A DNA stretch of 46,735 nt, from positions 1 to 46,735 of the forward strand of contig CAZISM010000033.1 of assembly GCA_964541895.1 (NCBI GenBank), read 5' to 3'. This DNA comes from CAZISM01 sp964541895 (GTDB lineage Bacteria > Zhuqueibacterota > Zhuqueibacteria > Residuimicrobiales > Residuimicrobiaceae). The notes beneath the pieces were generated by a model, which was given only the letters and a program-made list of their open reading frames with translations, searched no databases and had not been told where the DNA came from. The position numbers and the translations under genes are program-made. Each line of letters starts with the position of its first letter. Position 1 is the stretch's first letter. This document shows positions 1-9,700 of the stretch, in pieces.

Positions 1-507
1 GCTGCCACGCTGGACGGCTCCATCGCCGGCGCCATGGCCGTTGCCGGCGGCGCGATTTTTCTGTTCTCCGTTATTTTTTCGCCACACTATGGGCTTTTCG
101 GTCGAATGCTGAATCGTTTTCGTCTGAGCGTACAGTTTGCCTCTGATCATCTCTTGCTGGCCCTGTACCGGAATCTGGAAAGAACAGGCAGGGATGGGGC
201 CGATGTGGACGAGTTGTTCAGCACAATCTCCACTTCCAAAGGGCCGGCCCTTATTGCGCTTCGCAGCCTTTATGCCAGCAGCCTGATCGAACGAAACGGC
301 CGTCTTGTCCGCTTGACCGAAGCAGGCAACGAAAAGGCATGTGCCCTGCTACAGGGTCATCGATTATGGGAAGAGTTTGCCAGAGACGAGCTGGCGTTGC
401 CGGGCGACCATGTCCACGGCGCGGCTCATCGTATGGAGCATGTCCTTGATCGCGAACTGCGCAAGGCGCTGCAGGAGCACCAGCCCGAATCCCGGAATTT
501 GCCTTGA
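1..507 (+). CDS. Metal ABC transporter permease C-terminus fused to DtxR/MntR-like domain (5' partial)
   Basis: The frame is open from base 1, so the start lies outside the window; 168 residues are visible. The first ~35 residues are a Gly/Ala-rich hydrophobic end of an ABC-3 (Mn/Zn/Fe) permease. They are followed by a winged-helix-like segment and a segment typical of the second DtxR/MntR domain (GHRLWEEFARDELALPGD, then HVHGAAHRMEH with its His/Glu metal-type ligands). Permeases of manganese/zinc ABC systems with a C-terminal DtxR-like extension are known in several phyla. The inferred role is inner-membrane metal uptake with a metal-sensing tail. The other ABC subunits would be upstream, outside the window. 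The permease half rests on few residues; the DtxR-like tail is clearer. Confidence 0.72.
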   Translation, partial: AATLDGSIAGAMAVAGGAIFLFSVIFSPHYGLFGRMLNRFRLSVQFASDHLLLALYRNLERTGRDGADVDELFSTISTSKGPALIALRSLYASSLIERNGRLVRLTEAGNEKACALLQGHRLWEEFARDELALPGDHVHGAAHRMEHVLDRELRKALQEHQPESRNLP

Positions 508-537
508 TGCATTTTTAGTAGATTTTTTGTACCTTTG

Positions 538-548
538 TATAAATTTGC
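538..548 (+). promoter_or_regulatory. Possible -10/-7 promoter element before the aldo/keto reductase gene
   Basis: TATAAATTTGC lies 24 bases before the ATG at 572, in an AT-rich 64-bp gap. It contains TATAAA (sigma-70-like -10) and also fits the TAnnTTTG -7 box known from Bacteroidota. No good -35 or -33 box is seen at the usual spacing. The same 11-mer occurs at 45819-45829 before another plus-strand gene. Confidence 0.35.
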
Positions 549-571
549 GAAACTTGTCAACAAGGAATCAC

Positions 572-1612
572 ATGCACACCGTACATTGGACACGCAGGCG
601 TTTTTGCCAGGCCGCTTCGGCGGCAGCAGGTGTCGCAACTACCGCCTCCTGGCTGGCATGCGGCGACCCGGGGACCGGCCCCGCTCATGAGAAAACCGAA
701 TCCCTGACCGGTTTGGACGATAGCCATTCGCCCGGACTCCCACGCGTAAACACCAGCACGGTGCCGCGGCGTGTACTCGGCAAGACCGGCCTGGAAGTGT
801 CGGTACTGGCCTTTGGCGGCGGCAGCAATTTCATGAAAAATCCCGACGGCGCCTGGGAAGCGCTGATGCAAAAAGCCTTGAGCGAAGGCATCAATTACTT
901 TGACACCTCCTGCGATTACGGCGGCAGCGAGGAACGGTTCGCCGCCATTCTCGCGCCGGTCCGGGAGCAGGTGCTCATCACCACCAAGTTTAACGGCTAT
1001 AGGGATCAGGTACGGACCGTTGACGGCATGATGCAGGAACTCGATACCAGCCTGAAAAAGCTAAAAACGACCTATCTGGACGTTTTCATGATTCATGCGG
1101 TCAATGGCAAGGATGATCTGGCGGTCATCGACAAACTGTATCAGGGCATGGCGCTGCTGAAAGAGCAACGCGTCATCAGGTACAGCGGATTTTCCTCCAT
1201 GGACAGCGCCGACAAATCTGCCGAAATCATCAAGGCTCTGGATTTCGACGTCTGCATGCTCGCCATCAATCCCACCACCTATGGTAATTATGAAACCGTT
1301 GCCGTGCCCGAGGCAATTAAAAAAAATATGGGGATTTTTGCCATGAAAGTCATGCGTGACGTGGTGGGTAAAAACGGGGCGACACCGCTGGAGCTCATGA
1401 ACTGGGCGCTGGACCGAACCGGGGTCAGCAGTGCCGTCATAGCCCACACCGGCATGGACGTATTGGAGCAGAACATCGCCCTTGCCAAAGGGTTCAAGCC
1501 CAGCCTGGTGGCGAAATCCTCCCAAACCCGCCTGGAAGCAAGGCTGAAACCGTTTGCCGGCGCCCACGCCCTGAGCTGGGCTCGGCCCGGCTATCAAGAT
1601 GCCGTGATATAA
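572..1612 (+). CDS. Tat-exported aldo/keto reductase
   Basis: 346 residues from the ATG at 572, chosen because AAGGA sits just upstream (562-566) and the protein then opens with a twin-arginine signal (TRRRFCQAA, residues 7-15). A Cys at residue 30 (SWLAC) could be a lipid-attachment site. The rest is an aldo/keto reductase TIM barrel. The catalytic tetrad is visible as Asp111 and Tyr116 (FDTSCDYGGSE), Lys139 (TTKF) and His175 (MIHAV). The family reduces aldehydes or ketones with NAD(P)H. An exported member would have to fold with its cofactor before Tat transport. It has its own probable promoter and converges on recQ with an 18-bp gap. The substrate cannot be told. Confidence 0.88.
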   Translation: MHTVHWTRRRFCQAASAAAGVATTASWLACGDPGTGPAHEKTESLTGLDDSHSPGLPRVNTSTVPRRVLGKTGLEVSVLAFGGGSNFMKNPDGAWEALMQKALSEGINYFDTSCDYGGSEERFAAILAPVREQVLITTKFNGYRDQVRTVDGMMQELDTSLKKLKTTYLDVFMIHAVNGKDDLAVIDKLYQGMALLKEQRVIRYSGFSSMDSADKSAEIIKALDFDVCMLAINPTTYGNYETVAVPEAIKKNMGIFAMKVMRDVVGKNGATPLELMNWALDRTGVSSAVIAHTGMDVLEQNIALAKGFKPSLVAKSSQTRLEARLKPFAGAHALSWARPGYQDAVI

Positions 1613-1630
1613 CCCTTGCCGGCAAAACGT

Positions 1631-3790
1631 CTAGGTGGGCTCGGATGCTCTCTCCTGTTGGGCCAGAAAATAGAGCCGCAGCAGATGCAATTCGTGAAAC
1701 GTCAGCCGGCCCTGAAAATAGTCAAATACCGGCCGCAGCGCCCCTGTTCCCAGTTGCGCAAAAGCGGCCAGCGCTTCGCTGACCTCCTGCGGCGACACCG
1801 TAATCTCTCTCGCCAACTGCTCTTCCGGAAGCGGATTCCCCTCCAAATGGTAACGATTCAAATGGGCGACCAGCGTCACCGGCTTTATCATAAAAATTTT
1901 TTCCAGTTCGGCGATGCTTTTTCCTTGGCAAAAGGCCTGTCCGACCTGGTGGTGGCGTAATACTTTTAGAGGCGCGGCGGGATGCACCGGCCGTTCCCCT
2001 GTCTGATGCTCCCGGCAGTAGCGGTCGATCCATTGCAGAAACAGCGCCCCATAGTGTTCCGCCTTGACCTCTCCCACCCCGTAAATTCTCCGCAAGCCCG
2101 CCATGGTGCGTGGATAAGAGCCGGCCATTTCAATCAATGTCCGGTCGGGGAAAACGGCATAAGGCGGAATGTTCAGCCGATCCGCCAGCTCTTTGCGCTT
2201 TCGCCGCAACAACTCGAAAAGCGTTTGATCATACTCGACCTTTGCAGCAGCTGCTCTGGTGATGTGTTGCTGGCGCAGCGTCGTATATACTTTTTCCCCC
2301 TTGAACAATACAGCCTCTGCTTTGCCGGACAGCTTTAAGCTGCCGTGGGGCAATGTTTTTTGCAGCAAGCCCTGCGAAACCAGCTGCCGAGCCAGATGCA
2401 GCCAATCCTCCTTTGACAGCTCTTTGCCGACACCGAAGGTTTTCAGATTTTGATGGCCAAAGTCGAGCACCTTGCTGTTCTCCGAGCCGCGCAGCACGTC
2501 AATAATGTGGTGACTGCCGAATCGTTCGCCGGTGCGTTTGACGCAGGAGAGAAATTTCTGCGCCGCGACGGTGACGTCATGCAACTCTGCCTGTTCACCC
2601 ACGCAACGATCGCACATGCCGCAGGCGGTTTCCTGCCAGGTTTCACCGAAATAGGGCAAAAGGCCGGCGCGGCGGCACAGCGGCGACTCTACCATCCGCA
2701 CCAGGGCTTCCAGATGAATCTGCGCGATGCGGCGCTCGCGCTCATCCGGCTTTTGCTCGATAAGGTAGCGGATCTTGGCCAGGTCGGCGTAACCGAACAG
2801 CATCAGGCAATCTGCACGCAAGCCGTCACGACCGGCGCGGCCGATCTCCTGATAATAGGATTCAATGTTTTTCGGCACATCGAAATGCACGACAAAGCGG
2901 ACGTTGGGCTTGTTGATCCCCATGCCAAAGGCAACGGTGGCCACCATGATCTGGACATCGTCACGAATGAACAGCTCCTGGTTCTTTTTTCTTACCGCAT
3001 CTTCCAGGCCGGCATGATACGGCCGCACCGAATAGCCCATGGATTGCAGATAGTGCGCCAGCTCATCCACCTGTTTACGCGAAAAACAGTAGATAATGCC
3101 GGACTGATCGTGATGAGCCTGTAAAAACTCGCGCAACTGCCCACCTGCTTCGGCCTTTTCCCGTATTTCCAGGAACAGGTTCCTGCGATCAAAGCCGGCG
3201 ATAAATTCACTGTCAGACCGGAACGACAGCGTGTCGATGATGTCCTGGCGCACGCGCGGCGTTGCCGTGGCGGTCAACGCCATCAGGACCGCCTGTGGAA
3301 ACAGCTTTCGCACCGCCACCAGTTGGCGGTATTCAGGGCGAAAATCGTGCCCCCATTCCGATATACAGTGTGCTTCATCAATGGTAATACATGAGATACG
3401 CAGGGGACGCAACAGGGCTGTGCTCCGTTCGCTGAGCAATCCTTCCGGAGCCATGTACAGCAGCTTGAGCCGGCCATCCTGCAGCTGTTGGGTGATCGCC
3501 TGGGTTTCGGCCAAGCTCAGAGAGCTGTTCAGGAAAGCGGCTGCTACGCCCAGTTGCTGCAGCTGTTCCACCTGGTCTTTCATCAGAGAAATCAAAGGCG
3601 AAACGACGATGGTGAGTCCGTCCATCAACAAGGCGGGAATCTGGTAACAGAGGGATTTGCCGCCGCCGGTGGGCATAACCACCAGGGTGTCCTGGTGGTC
3701 CAGAATATTGGCGATGATTTCTTTTTGCAGCGGCCGGAACGAATCGTAGCCAAAGATGCTTTTAAGAATGTGCTCGGGCGAGTGGCTCAT
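1631..3790 (-). CDS. recQ: ATP-dependent DNA helicase RecQ
   Basis: 719 residues. Walker A is TGGGKS (41-46) and the DEAH box is at 138-141, followed by the second RecA-like domain (QEIGRAGRDG). A Cys-rich RQC zinc motif (C...CGMCDRC) comes next, then an HRDC domain (~520-605, around RKRKELADRL) and a C-terminal helix-turn-helix-like segment to the end. This is the usual long RecQ layout. RecQ unwinds recombination and fork intermediates 3'->5' in the cytoplasm. It is the last gene of the long minus-strand run, 45 bp after the symporter gene, and is functionally unrelated to the glycan genes, so its position may only reflect colinearity. No terminator is evident after it; a 10-bp perfect palindrome (1616-1625) lies in the convergent gap. 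Confidence 0.97.
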   Translation of the reverse strand: MSHSPEHILKSIFGYDSFRPLQKEIIANILDHQDTLVVMPTGGGKSLCYQIPALLMDGLTIVVSPLISLMKDQVEQLQQLGVAAAFLNSSLSLAETQAITQQLQDGRLKLLYMAPEGLLSERSTALLRPLRISCITIDEAHCISEWGHDFRPEYRQLVAVRKLFPQAVLMALTATATPRVRQDIIDTLSFRSDSEFIAGFDRRNLFLEIREKAEAGGQLREFLQAHHDQSGIIYCFSRKQVDELAHYLQSMGYSVRPYHAGLEDAVRKKNQELFIRDDVQIMVATVAFGMGINKPNVRFVVHFDVPKNIESYYQEIGRAGRDGLRADCLMLFGYADLAKIRYLIEQKPDERERRIAQIHLEALVRMVESPLCRRAGLLPYFGETWQETACGMCDRCVGEQAELHDVTVAAQKFLSCVKRTGERFGSHHIIDVLRGSENSKVLDFGHQNLKTFGVGKELSKEDWLHLARQLVSQGLLQKTLPHGSLKLSGKAEAVLFKGEKVYTTLRQQHITRAAAAKVEYDQTLFELLRRKRKELADRLNIPPYAVFPDRTLIEMAGSYPRTMAGLRRIYGVGEVKAEHYGALFLQWIDRYCREHQTGERPVHPAAPLKVLRHHQVGQAFCQGKSIAELEKIFMIKPVTLVAHLNRYHLEGNPLPEEQLAREITVSPQEVSEALAAFAQLGTGALRPVFDYFQGRLTFHELHLLRLYFLAQQERASEPT

Positions 3791-3835
3791 GCGCTCTCAC
3801 AGGATCCTCAATACCATCCATAAAACAGCAAATTG

Positions 3836-5332
3836 TTATTTACGCTCATTTGCCTGCAACGCGGCCAGTTGGCCGGCATAATTTTTTTTCACAATAAAAT
3901 CCCACAGCTCCGCGCCTTTAATGCCGCACCGCTCCGGCACAAAGACCGGATCCAGTCCCATTTTTTTCTGCTCTTCGTAATCTTTCAGGGTCCTGATACC
4001 GGGTTTGGTCAGCAGCAGAATGACCACCACATTAAACCAGGCCATGGCGCCGACACCGGCAGAGCCGAAATTCCACACCATATTGGCGGACATGAGCGCG
4101 CCGGTAAAGGTTACCAGACAAATAATCACCCGGGAAACGAACAGAGTTATCTTGTATCCTTTGCCGGCGCTGTTTTCCCGGAAAAGATAGCCGACATTGG
4201 AATCCGTATAAAACGCATAGGCCAGGATGGTGGAAAAGGTGAACAGGAAAAGCGCGATGGCGACAAAGCCGCCGCCAAAGCCGGGGACAATGCTGTTCAC
4301 CGCCGTCTGGGTAAAATTGCCGTATTCGATACCGGGGATATTCTCGGTGATAAAGCCGCCGGCCGGATTGGCGACGTTGAACGCATTGGTGGAAATAATC
4401 ATGATCGCGGTCGCCGTACAGACAAACAGGGTGTCGACATAAACCGAAAAGGCCTGCACCAGTCCCTGTTTGGCCGGGTGGGAAACCTCTGCCGCACCGG
4501 CGGCCTGCGCGCCGGTGCCCTGGCCCGCTTCGTTGGAAAAAATGCCGCGCTTGACGCCCCAGCTGATGGCAGAGCCGAACACAGCGCCATAGACGGCGTT
4601 CATGTTAAAAGCACTGCTGAAAATCAGGCTAAAGACGGCAGGAATTCTTTCATAGTGGACGAACAAAATAAACAGGGCGAGAACTATATAACCGATAGCC
4701 ATGAAAGGCACGATCAGCTCTGCGGTTCGGGCAATGCGTTTGCCGCCGCCAAAGATGACATAGCCCAGCAGGCCCATATATAAAAAGGCCACATAGATGG
4801 AATTCAAACCAAAGGAGGCCTTGGCGGCTGTGGCGAATGCATTGGATTGAATGCCGGGCAAGAGCATGCCGCAGGACAGAATCGTCAGAATGGCAAAGGC
4901 GACACCCAGCCGCTTGCTGCGCAAACCCCGCTCCATATAGTAGGCCGGGCCACCGCGATACTCGCCGTGGATCTCTTCTTTCCACACCTGCGCCAGTGCG
5001 GACTCTATGTAAGCCGAACCAGCGCCAAGAAACGCAATCAGCCACATCCAGAATACGGCGCCTGGTCCGCCGAAATAGATGGCGCTGGCCACCCCGGTGA
5101 TGTTGCCGGTACCGACCCGGCCGCCCAGGGCCATGGCAAAGCCCTGAAATGAGGAGACGCCTCGTTCAGAGCTTTTGCCGCCAAAGAGCTGGCCTACCAT
5201 GTCTTTGATCAGACGCAGTTGCGGAAAGCGCATGATAATGGAAAAAAAGATGCCGGCGCTCAAACAGAGCAAGATGATAATTTTCCCCCAGAAAAAGCCG
5301 TCCAGGGTTTCAGACAGTTTCAACCAATCCAT
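3836..5332 (-). CDS. Alanine/glycine:cation symporter (AGCS) family protein
   Basis: 498 residues from the ATG at 5332. A TTG one codon earlier is in frame, but GGGAGG six bases before the ATG favours the ATG. The protein is strongly hydrophobic (about 10-11 membrane segments) and carries family signatures: GRVGTGNITGVASAI near residue 90, EYRGGPAYYMERG near 130, and FSNEAGQGTGAQAAGAAE in the middle. AGCS proteins import alanine or glycine with Na+ or H+ across the inner membrane. It sits 48 bp after an unknown membrane protein at the end of the glycan-enzyme series. It may import amino acids released from glycoproteins, or simply be an unrelated housekeeping transporter. Confidence 0.93.
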   Translation of the reverse strand: MDWLKLSETLDGFFWGKIIILLCLSAGIFFSIIMRFPQLRLIKDMVGQLFGGKSSERGVSSFQGFAMALGGRVGTGNITGVASAIYFGGPGAVFWMWLIAFLGAGSAYIESALAQVWKEEIHGEYRGGPAYYMERGLRSKRLGVAFAILTILSCGMLLPGIQSNAFATAAKASFGLNSIYVAFLYMGLLGYVIFGGGKRIARTAELIVPFMAIGYIVLALFILFVHYERIPAVFSLIFSSAFNMNAVYGAVFGSAISWGVKRGIFSNEAGQGTGAQAAGAAEVSHPAKQGLVQAFSVYVDTLFVCTATAIMIISTNAFNVANPAGGFITENIPGIEYGNFTQTAVNSIVPGFGGGFVAIALFLFTFSTILAYAFYTDSNVGYLFRENSAGKGYKITLFVSRVIICLVTFTGALMSANMVWNFGSAGVGAMAWFNVVVILLLTKPGIRTLKDYEEQKKMGLDPVFVPERCGIKGAELWDFIVKKNYAGQLAALQANERK

Positions 5333-5380
5333 CAAAAGCCTCCCAGGTTCAAAACTCGCTCCGTTCCTCTTTGTGCAACA

Positions 5381-6730
5381 TCATTTTTTTAGCGCCGGCC
5401 CCTCAGTCCAGGACCAGACCGGCCATCGTGTGTTGGCAGAGGACATGGTTTCAGGTCCGTTGACAAAGCCGGCAACGATGAGCATAAAGATATATATCAA
5501 AAGAGTCCAAAGCAAGACTTTCTTAACAGCGATCGTTTCGCCGAACATCCGGGCCGGAATGCCGGCTGGAGGCCGTTTAACATATTTCAATAGAACAACC
5601 ATGAGCAGATAGAATATCCAGAACGTCACCTCAACCCGAAACGAGCCCTGATCCGGCGGCGTAAACGGAAAAAGAGATTTTATATTGTCGATCAACAGCA
5701 TGGCGCCCATCAGCGCAAAAACAGGCCAGGCGGCCCAGGTGAAAAGACTCTTTCGGTGCACTAGTAGCCACACCAGGGTCGCCAGAACCGCCAGGCCGAG
5801 CACGACATATAACGCGGTCATCAGGTTCCTGCTGAATGCCACCGGATCTGTATCAACCGAGTTGCGCAGCAACCCGGCCACTTCGTTGCCCAAACTTTCC
5901 GGCGTGACCCGCATGACCCGGTGTAAAATGGGCACCACCGCCATGACCAGGATGATTCCCAGATAACTCGCACCGCTGAACAGCCATGACTCTTTGTACG
6001 GCTTGACCTCTTTGCCCAGCATGGCGTAGGCAAAAATAAAGCCGCCAAAGACACCGGTGCCGATTTCCATGATTTTCCATTGATCGTAATTCATCGGTAT
6101 GGAGTGGCCGATATTGGACAACAAGCGGGCGAAGGCCATACCCAGGCCAAAGCCAAGAAATGCGTACACCGCGCCGCGCAACGCATAATACCGTTTTTTC
6201 CACACCAACCAGGCAAACATGGCCGCCATGGCGCCGAAATAGGCTATAGAGAGATCGGAACGCGGCGGATTGATGTGGAATCCGAGAAGACGGACGATGA
6301 CATAGCGGACCACCCAGCCGGCAAGGTACATGCACAAGGCCAGAGACAACCACTCGGTAAACCGGGGCCGCTCGTCCTCCATAAGCAGGCCCAACGCGCC
6401 GCCGCCAAAGCCGCCCCAGGTCCCTCCCAGCAGCAGCAGCGTAAAAAAGCCATAGGCATAATTGATCAGGGTGTCGGATTTGGCATAGCCGTGCAAAATG
6501 CCATAGCTCATGCCTCCGCCCAACGAAATCGTCAAGGCCGCCACCGCGGCCAATATCGGCATGAGCCTGAACAGCGATTTTTGTCCGGACACAAAGGTGA
6601 ACGCCAGAGCCAGAGCCGCCCCGGGCACCATGGCGCCCAATTGATGGCCGAAATCGCCGCGTATGCCCCAGCCCAGACCAACAGCCAGAGCGACAAACAG
6701 CGAGCGCACCATTCTCTCTTTTTGATCCAT
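5381..6730 (-). CDS. Polytopic membrane protein of unknown function (12-13 TM)
   Basis: 449 residues from the ATG at 6730. AAGGGAG lies eight bases upstream, and a longer in-frame extension would run into the preceding gene, so it was rejected. I count about 13 hydrophobic stretches. Distinctive features are an N-terminal GLGWGIRGDFGHQLGAM (residues 18-34), which places charged and His residues inside the first hairpin, and a Gly-rich segment GGTWGGFGGGALG near 103-115. I do not recognise a named family. The size and topology would suit a secondary transporter, but this is inference. It lies 19 bp after the VCBS/GH123-like gene and 48 bp before the AGCS symporter, so it is probably co-transcribed with both and is a candidate importer for sugars released by the cluster. 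Confidence 0.85.
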   Translation of the reverse strand: MDQKERMVRSLFVALAVGLGWGIRGDFGHQLGAMVPGAALALAFTFVSGQKSLFRLMPILAAVAALTISLGGGMSYGILHGYAKSDTLINYAYGFFTLLLLGGTWGGFGGGALGLLMEDERPRFTEWLSLALCMYLAGWVVRYVIVRLLGFHINPPRSDLSIAYFGAMAAMFAWLVWKKRYYALRGAVYAFLGFGLGMAFARLLSNIGHSIPMNYDQWKIMEIGTGVFGGFIFAYAMLGKEVKPYKESWLFSGASYLGIILVMAVVPILHRVMRVTPESLGNEVAGLLRNSVDTDPVAFSRNLMTALYVVLGLAVLATLVWLLVHRKSLFTWAAWPVFALMGAMLLIDNIKSLFPFTPPDQGSFRVEVTFWIFYLLMVVLLKYVKRPPAGIPARMFGETIAVKKVLLWTLLIYIFMLIVAGFVNGPETMSSANTRWPVWSWTEGPALKK

Positions 6731-6749
6731 GACCGTCTCCCTTGCGTTC

Positions 6750-9700
6750 TTATTTTTCACTGTTATGCAGAAATTTTTCCATATAGCCGATGAGATGTTC
6801 CCGCACATCCTGGAGATCGCTGTAATCGATGTCATAGGGAATGAATTCGCGGTTGATCTCTTTGACCTTTTTAACGTTGGCGGTGATGCGCTTGACCGCC
6901 GCATTCATGTAGGCTCGCACCGTCGCGGCGTGCTGCCTGTTTTCCCGGTCACCCTTTTCAGCCTCTGCAACGCGGCGCTTCAGCATCATCAGCAGATGAT
7001 AGTCCTCGATGCCGTCCCGGCTGGCTTCCCAGCGCCGGGAAGGTATAATAGTGTTGCCGTCAAAATACACCACCGAATAGCTCTCAGTGGGCGATGGGTA
7101 GGTGGTGTATAACCGCCAGAGATTATCATGGTTGTTGTAATTATAGCACCAGTAGCCGCTGCCGGTGAGACCGAAATCAAAAGCCAGCCAGGCCTGCATG
7201 CGATAGTGGCCGAGGGGATGAAACGTGCGTGCCGGACTGGGCGCTTCGTAAAACCATAAACGTTTGTTCAGCGAATGCAGATAATTGAGCAGTTTGCCGT
7301 TGGGATGTTTCAACAGATCGACCTGCGGACAATAGATATCGATCAGATCTTTAAAGGGCTGCATGGATTCCGGACTCACCATTCCGGCCGGATCGATATA
7401 CAGCTGCACATTTGGCGCTGCTGCTTTGATCTCCCGGGCGATCTCGACCGCTTCCTGGATGCTGGAGTAGCCGGTGAGCCCAGGCTCGTCTTTGACATAG
7501 ACTCCCCACTGATCATCGCTAAAGCCCCGTTCCTTCAGGCCTCTGCTGATGCGGGCATACGCCTCCCGGAGCGCCGCTGTTTTTTCTGCCGCCGTGAGCG
7601 TCAGCCCATCCGCCACCTCGACACGCACCGGGTTCAACAAAATGCATACCGCCTGTTCGCGCAACGGCGTATAGTATGTATCCCACTGCGTCCACTCTTC
7701 CTGCATGGTTTTGTCCTGCAGGAGCCGCAGCCGCGGTCCGGCAACCTGAGGAAACACGGACACTTTGTGGCTGAGAACATCATCGAGCACCTTTTGCCGC
7801 AGGTCTGCATTTTCAATGGCAACGCCGCTCCAGGTGCAAAACGCGTACTCGCTTTTGTCCGGCAGGCGCACCGGGCTCACTGTCAACTGCCACGACAACG
7901 GCTGCACCGATATGGTCATGCCGATGGATTCAAATCCGATGCGGCCGCGATAGGTGCCCGCAGCCAGCTCACGGGTTTTAAAATTCAACCACACTTTGCG
8001 GCTGTCGAACGGAGCCAGGTAAACGGTATACCCTTCCCCCAGTTTAGGCAGGACTTCATCCACCATTTTGCCGCGATTGTCCGGCGTATGGATGGCCTCG
8101 CGGAGCTCGAGGACGAGACGATGGTCGATCCGTTTTCCGGTGCGGTCGATGGCGTCATACGGATAGAGTTTGACATGCTGTGGTTTCGCTGACAGATTGG
8201 TCACATAGAGCGCGCGGTCTTCGATTTCATTGCCCATGGCCGGCACGGAGATAAAGGCGCTGTCAGGTTTGGCCGGATAGATCTGATGAGGTTTGCGCTC
8301 GTCCCATGGATTGGGATCCGGCCAGATAAAAAAATTGCCGTCATGACCGCTCTGGCGAATTCTGCACAGGAATTGGCCGTATGCCAGGAGCTGTTCAGCC
8401 TGATCCCGGTTCTGTTCGATCAATTGAATCGTTTCAGGGTCGAGAGCGGCAGCATGGCGACTCTCTTTTTCCATCAGCTTTAGCAGGAAATTTTCTTTTT
8501 GTGCCATCCTGGCCTGCAGCTCTTCTGTCATTGCCAGATCGTTCGACAGCGGGCCGGCGATTTTTTCCATCACCGCCCGGCTATGCTGCATCAGCGCCAG
8601 ATCCTCCTGCAAGCCCTGGCAGGATACCAGAGACGTTTCAAAGTGTAAAATGCGCTGTTGTTGACGGTCTCGTACGGTTATGACGCGCTCAAGTGTCTGG
8701 TTGGATAGAACCGGATAGACCACCAGGACGCTGTCACCGACTTTAGTGGGCCAGCTCAGAAGCGAACGTGTCCGATGGTCCCTATCGGTCAACCGAACTT
8801 CGATCATCAGGTCAGAGCCTTTGTAAGCGTCCGGCACGGCGATCCGCTGTTTATTTTTTCCTGCCAGAACCGGCAGCGCGCGGTCAGCATTCAGCCGGGT
8901 CTCCGGAACACGCTCAGAGATCAGCTTGTGCCGTCGTTTTGCGGTGGATTTTATGAAACCGTCATGAGAGGAAGAATTTTTCCAGCAGCCCCAGTGGATC
9001 CGGCCTGCTGCCTGCGATCCCTCCATTCGGTAGCGAATGACCTGCATGGCTGTGCGCGTGTCGGCGCAATACACTTCCAGTAGGCCGTCGCGATCCAGGT
9101 CCGCGACCATGGGCGAAGCGTTGCGGTCATGACCTTCTTTATATTCCTTGAGCACATTGCCGCGATCATCCAGCAGAAACAGGGTCTGTCCCTGCAGGCC
9201 GGTTTGTCGACAGCCTGCCAGAATTTCCGCATGGCCGTCGGCATCGAAATCAGCCACGGCCGCAGCCCAGAAAATGCCGTGGCCGCTGAGTGTCGCGCTC
9301 CATTTTTTTCTGCCGTTTTTTTCAAACACGTTGACGGTGTTGCCTTTGTCGACGACGATCACCTCCAGATGGCCGTCGTTGTCAAGATCGACAATAGAGG
9401 TACCGGCATAATTTTGCATATAGGTCACACCGTCCCACAGCACCTTGCCGCTATGTGCATCCAAACAGATAATAACCGGATAGGGTGTGGTGTTGCTGTT
9501 GGGCATCAGCAGTTCATAGCGGCCGTCACCGTCCAGGTCAGCCAGCAGCGGCCCGGATCGGCCAAAAACCCGGTCGGTTATTTCCCGATGCCACAGGTAC
9601 TCGCCGCGGTGGTTCAGACAAAAGATCTTGCTGACATCGGTGCCGTAGAATATCTCTTTTTTGCCGTCGCCGTCGACGTCGCCAACGGCCGGACTGCAGG

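Noticed and set aside
1616..1625. Perfect palindrome TTGCCGGCAA between converging genes, considered as a terminator
   Set aside because: No loop can form in a 10-bp continuous palindrome, and no U-tract follows on either strand.
6731..6904. 58-codon N-terminal extension of the membrane protein gene
   Set aside because: It overlaps the end of the VCBS/GH123-like gene and lacks a ribosome site, whereas the ATG at 6730 has AAGGGAG upstream.
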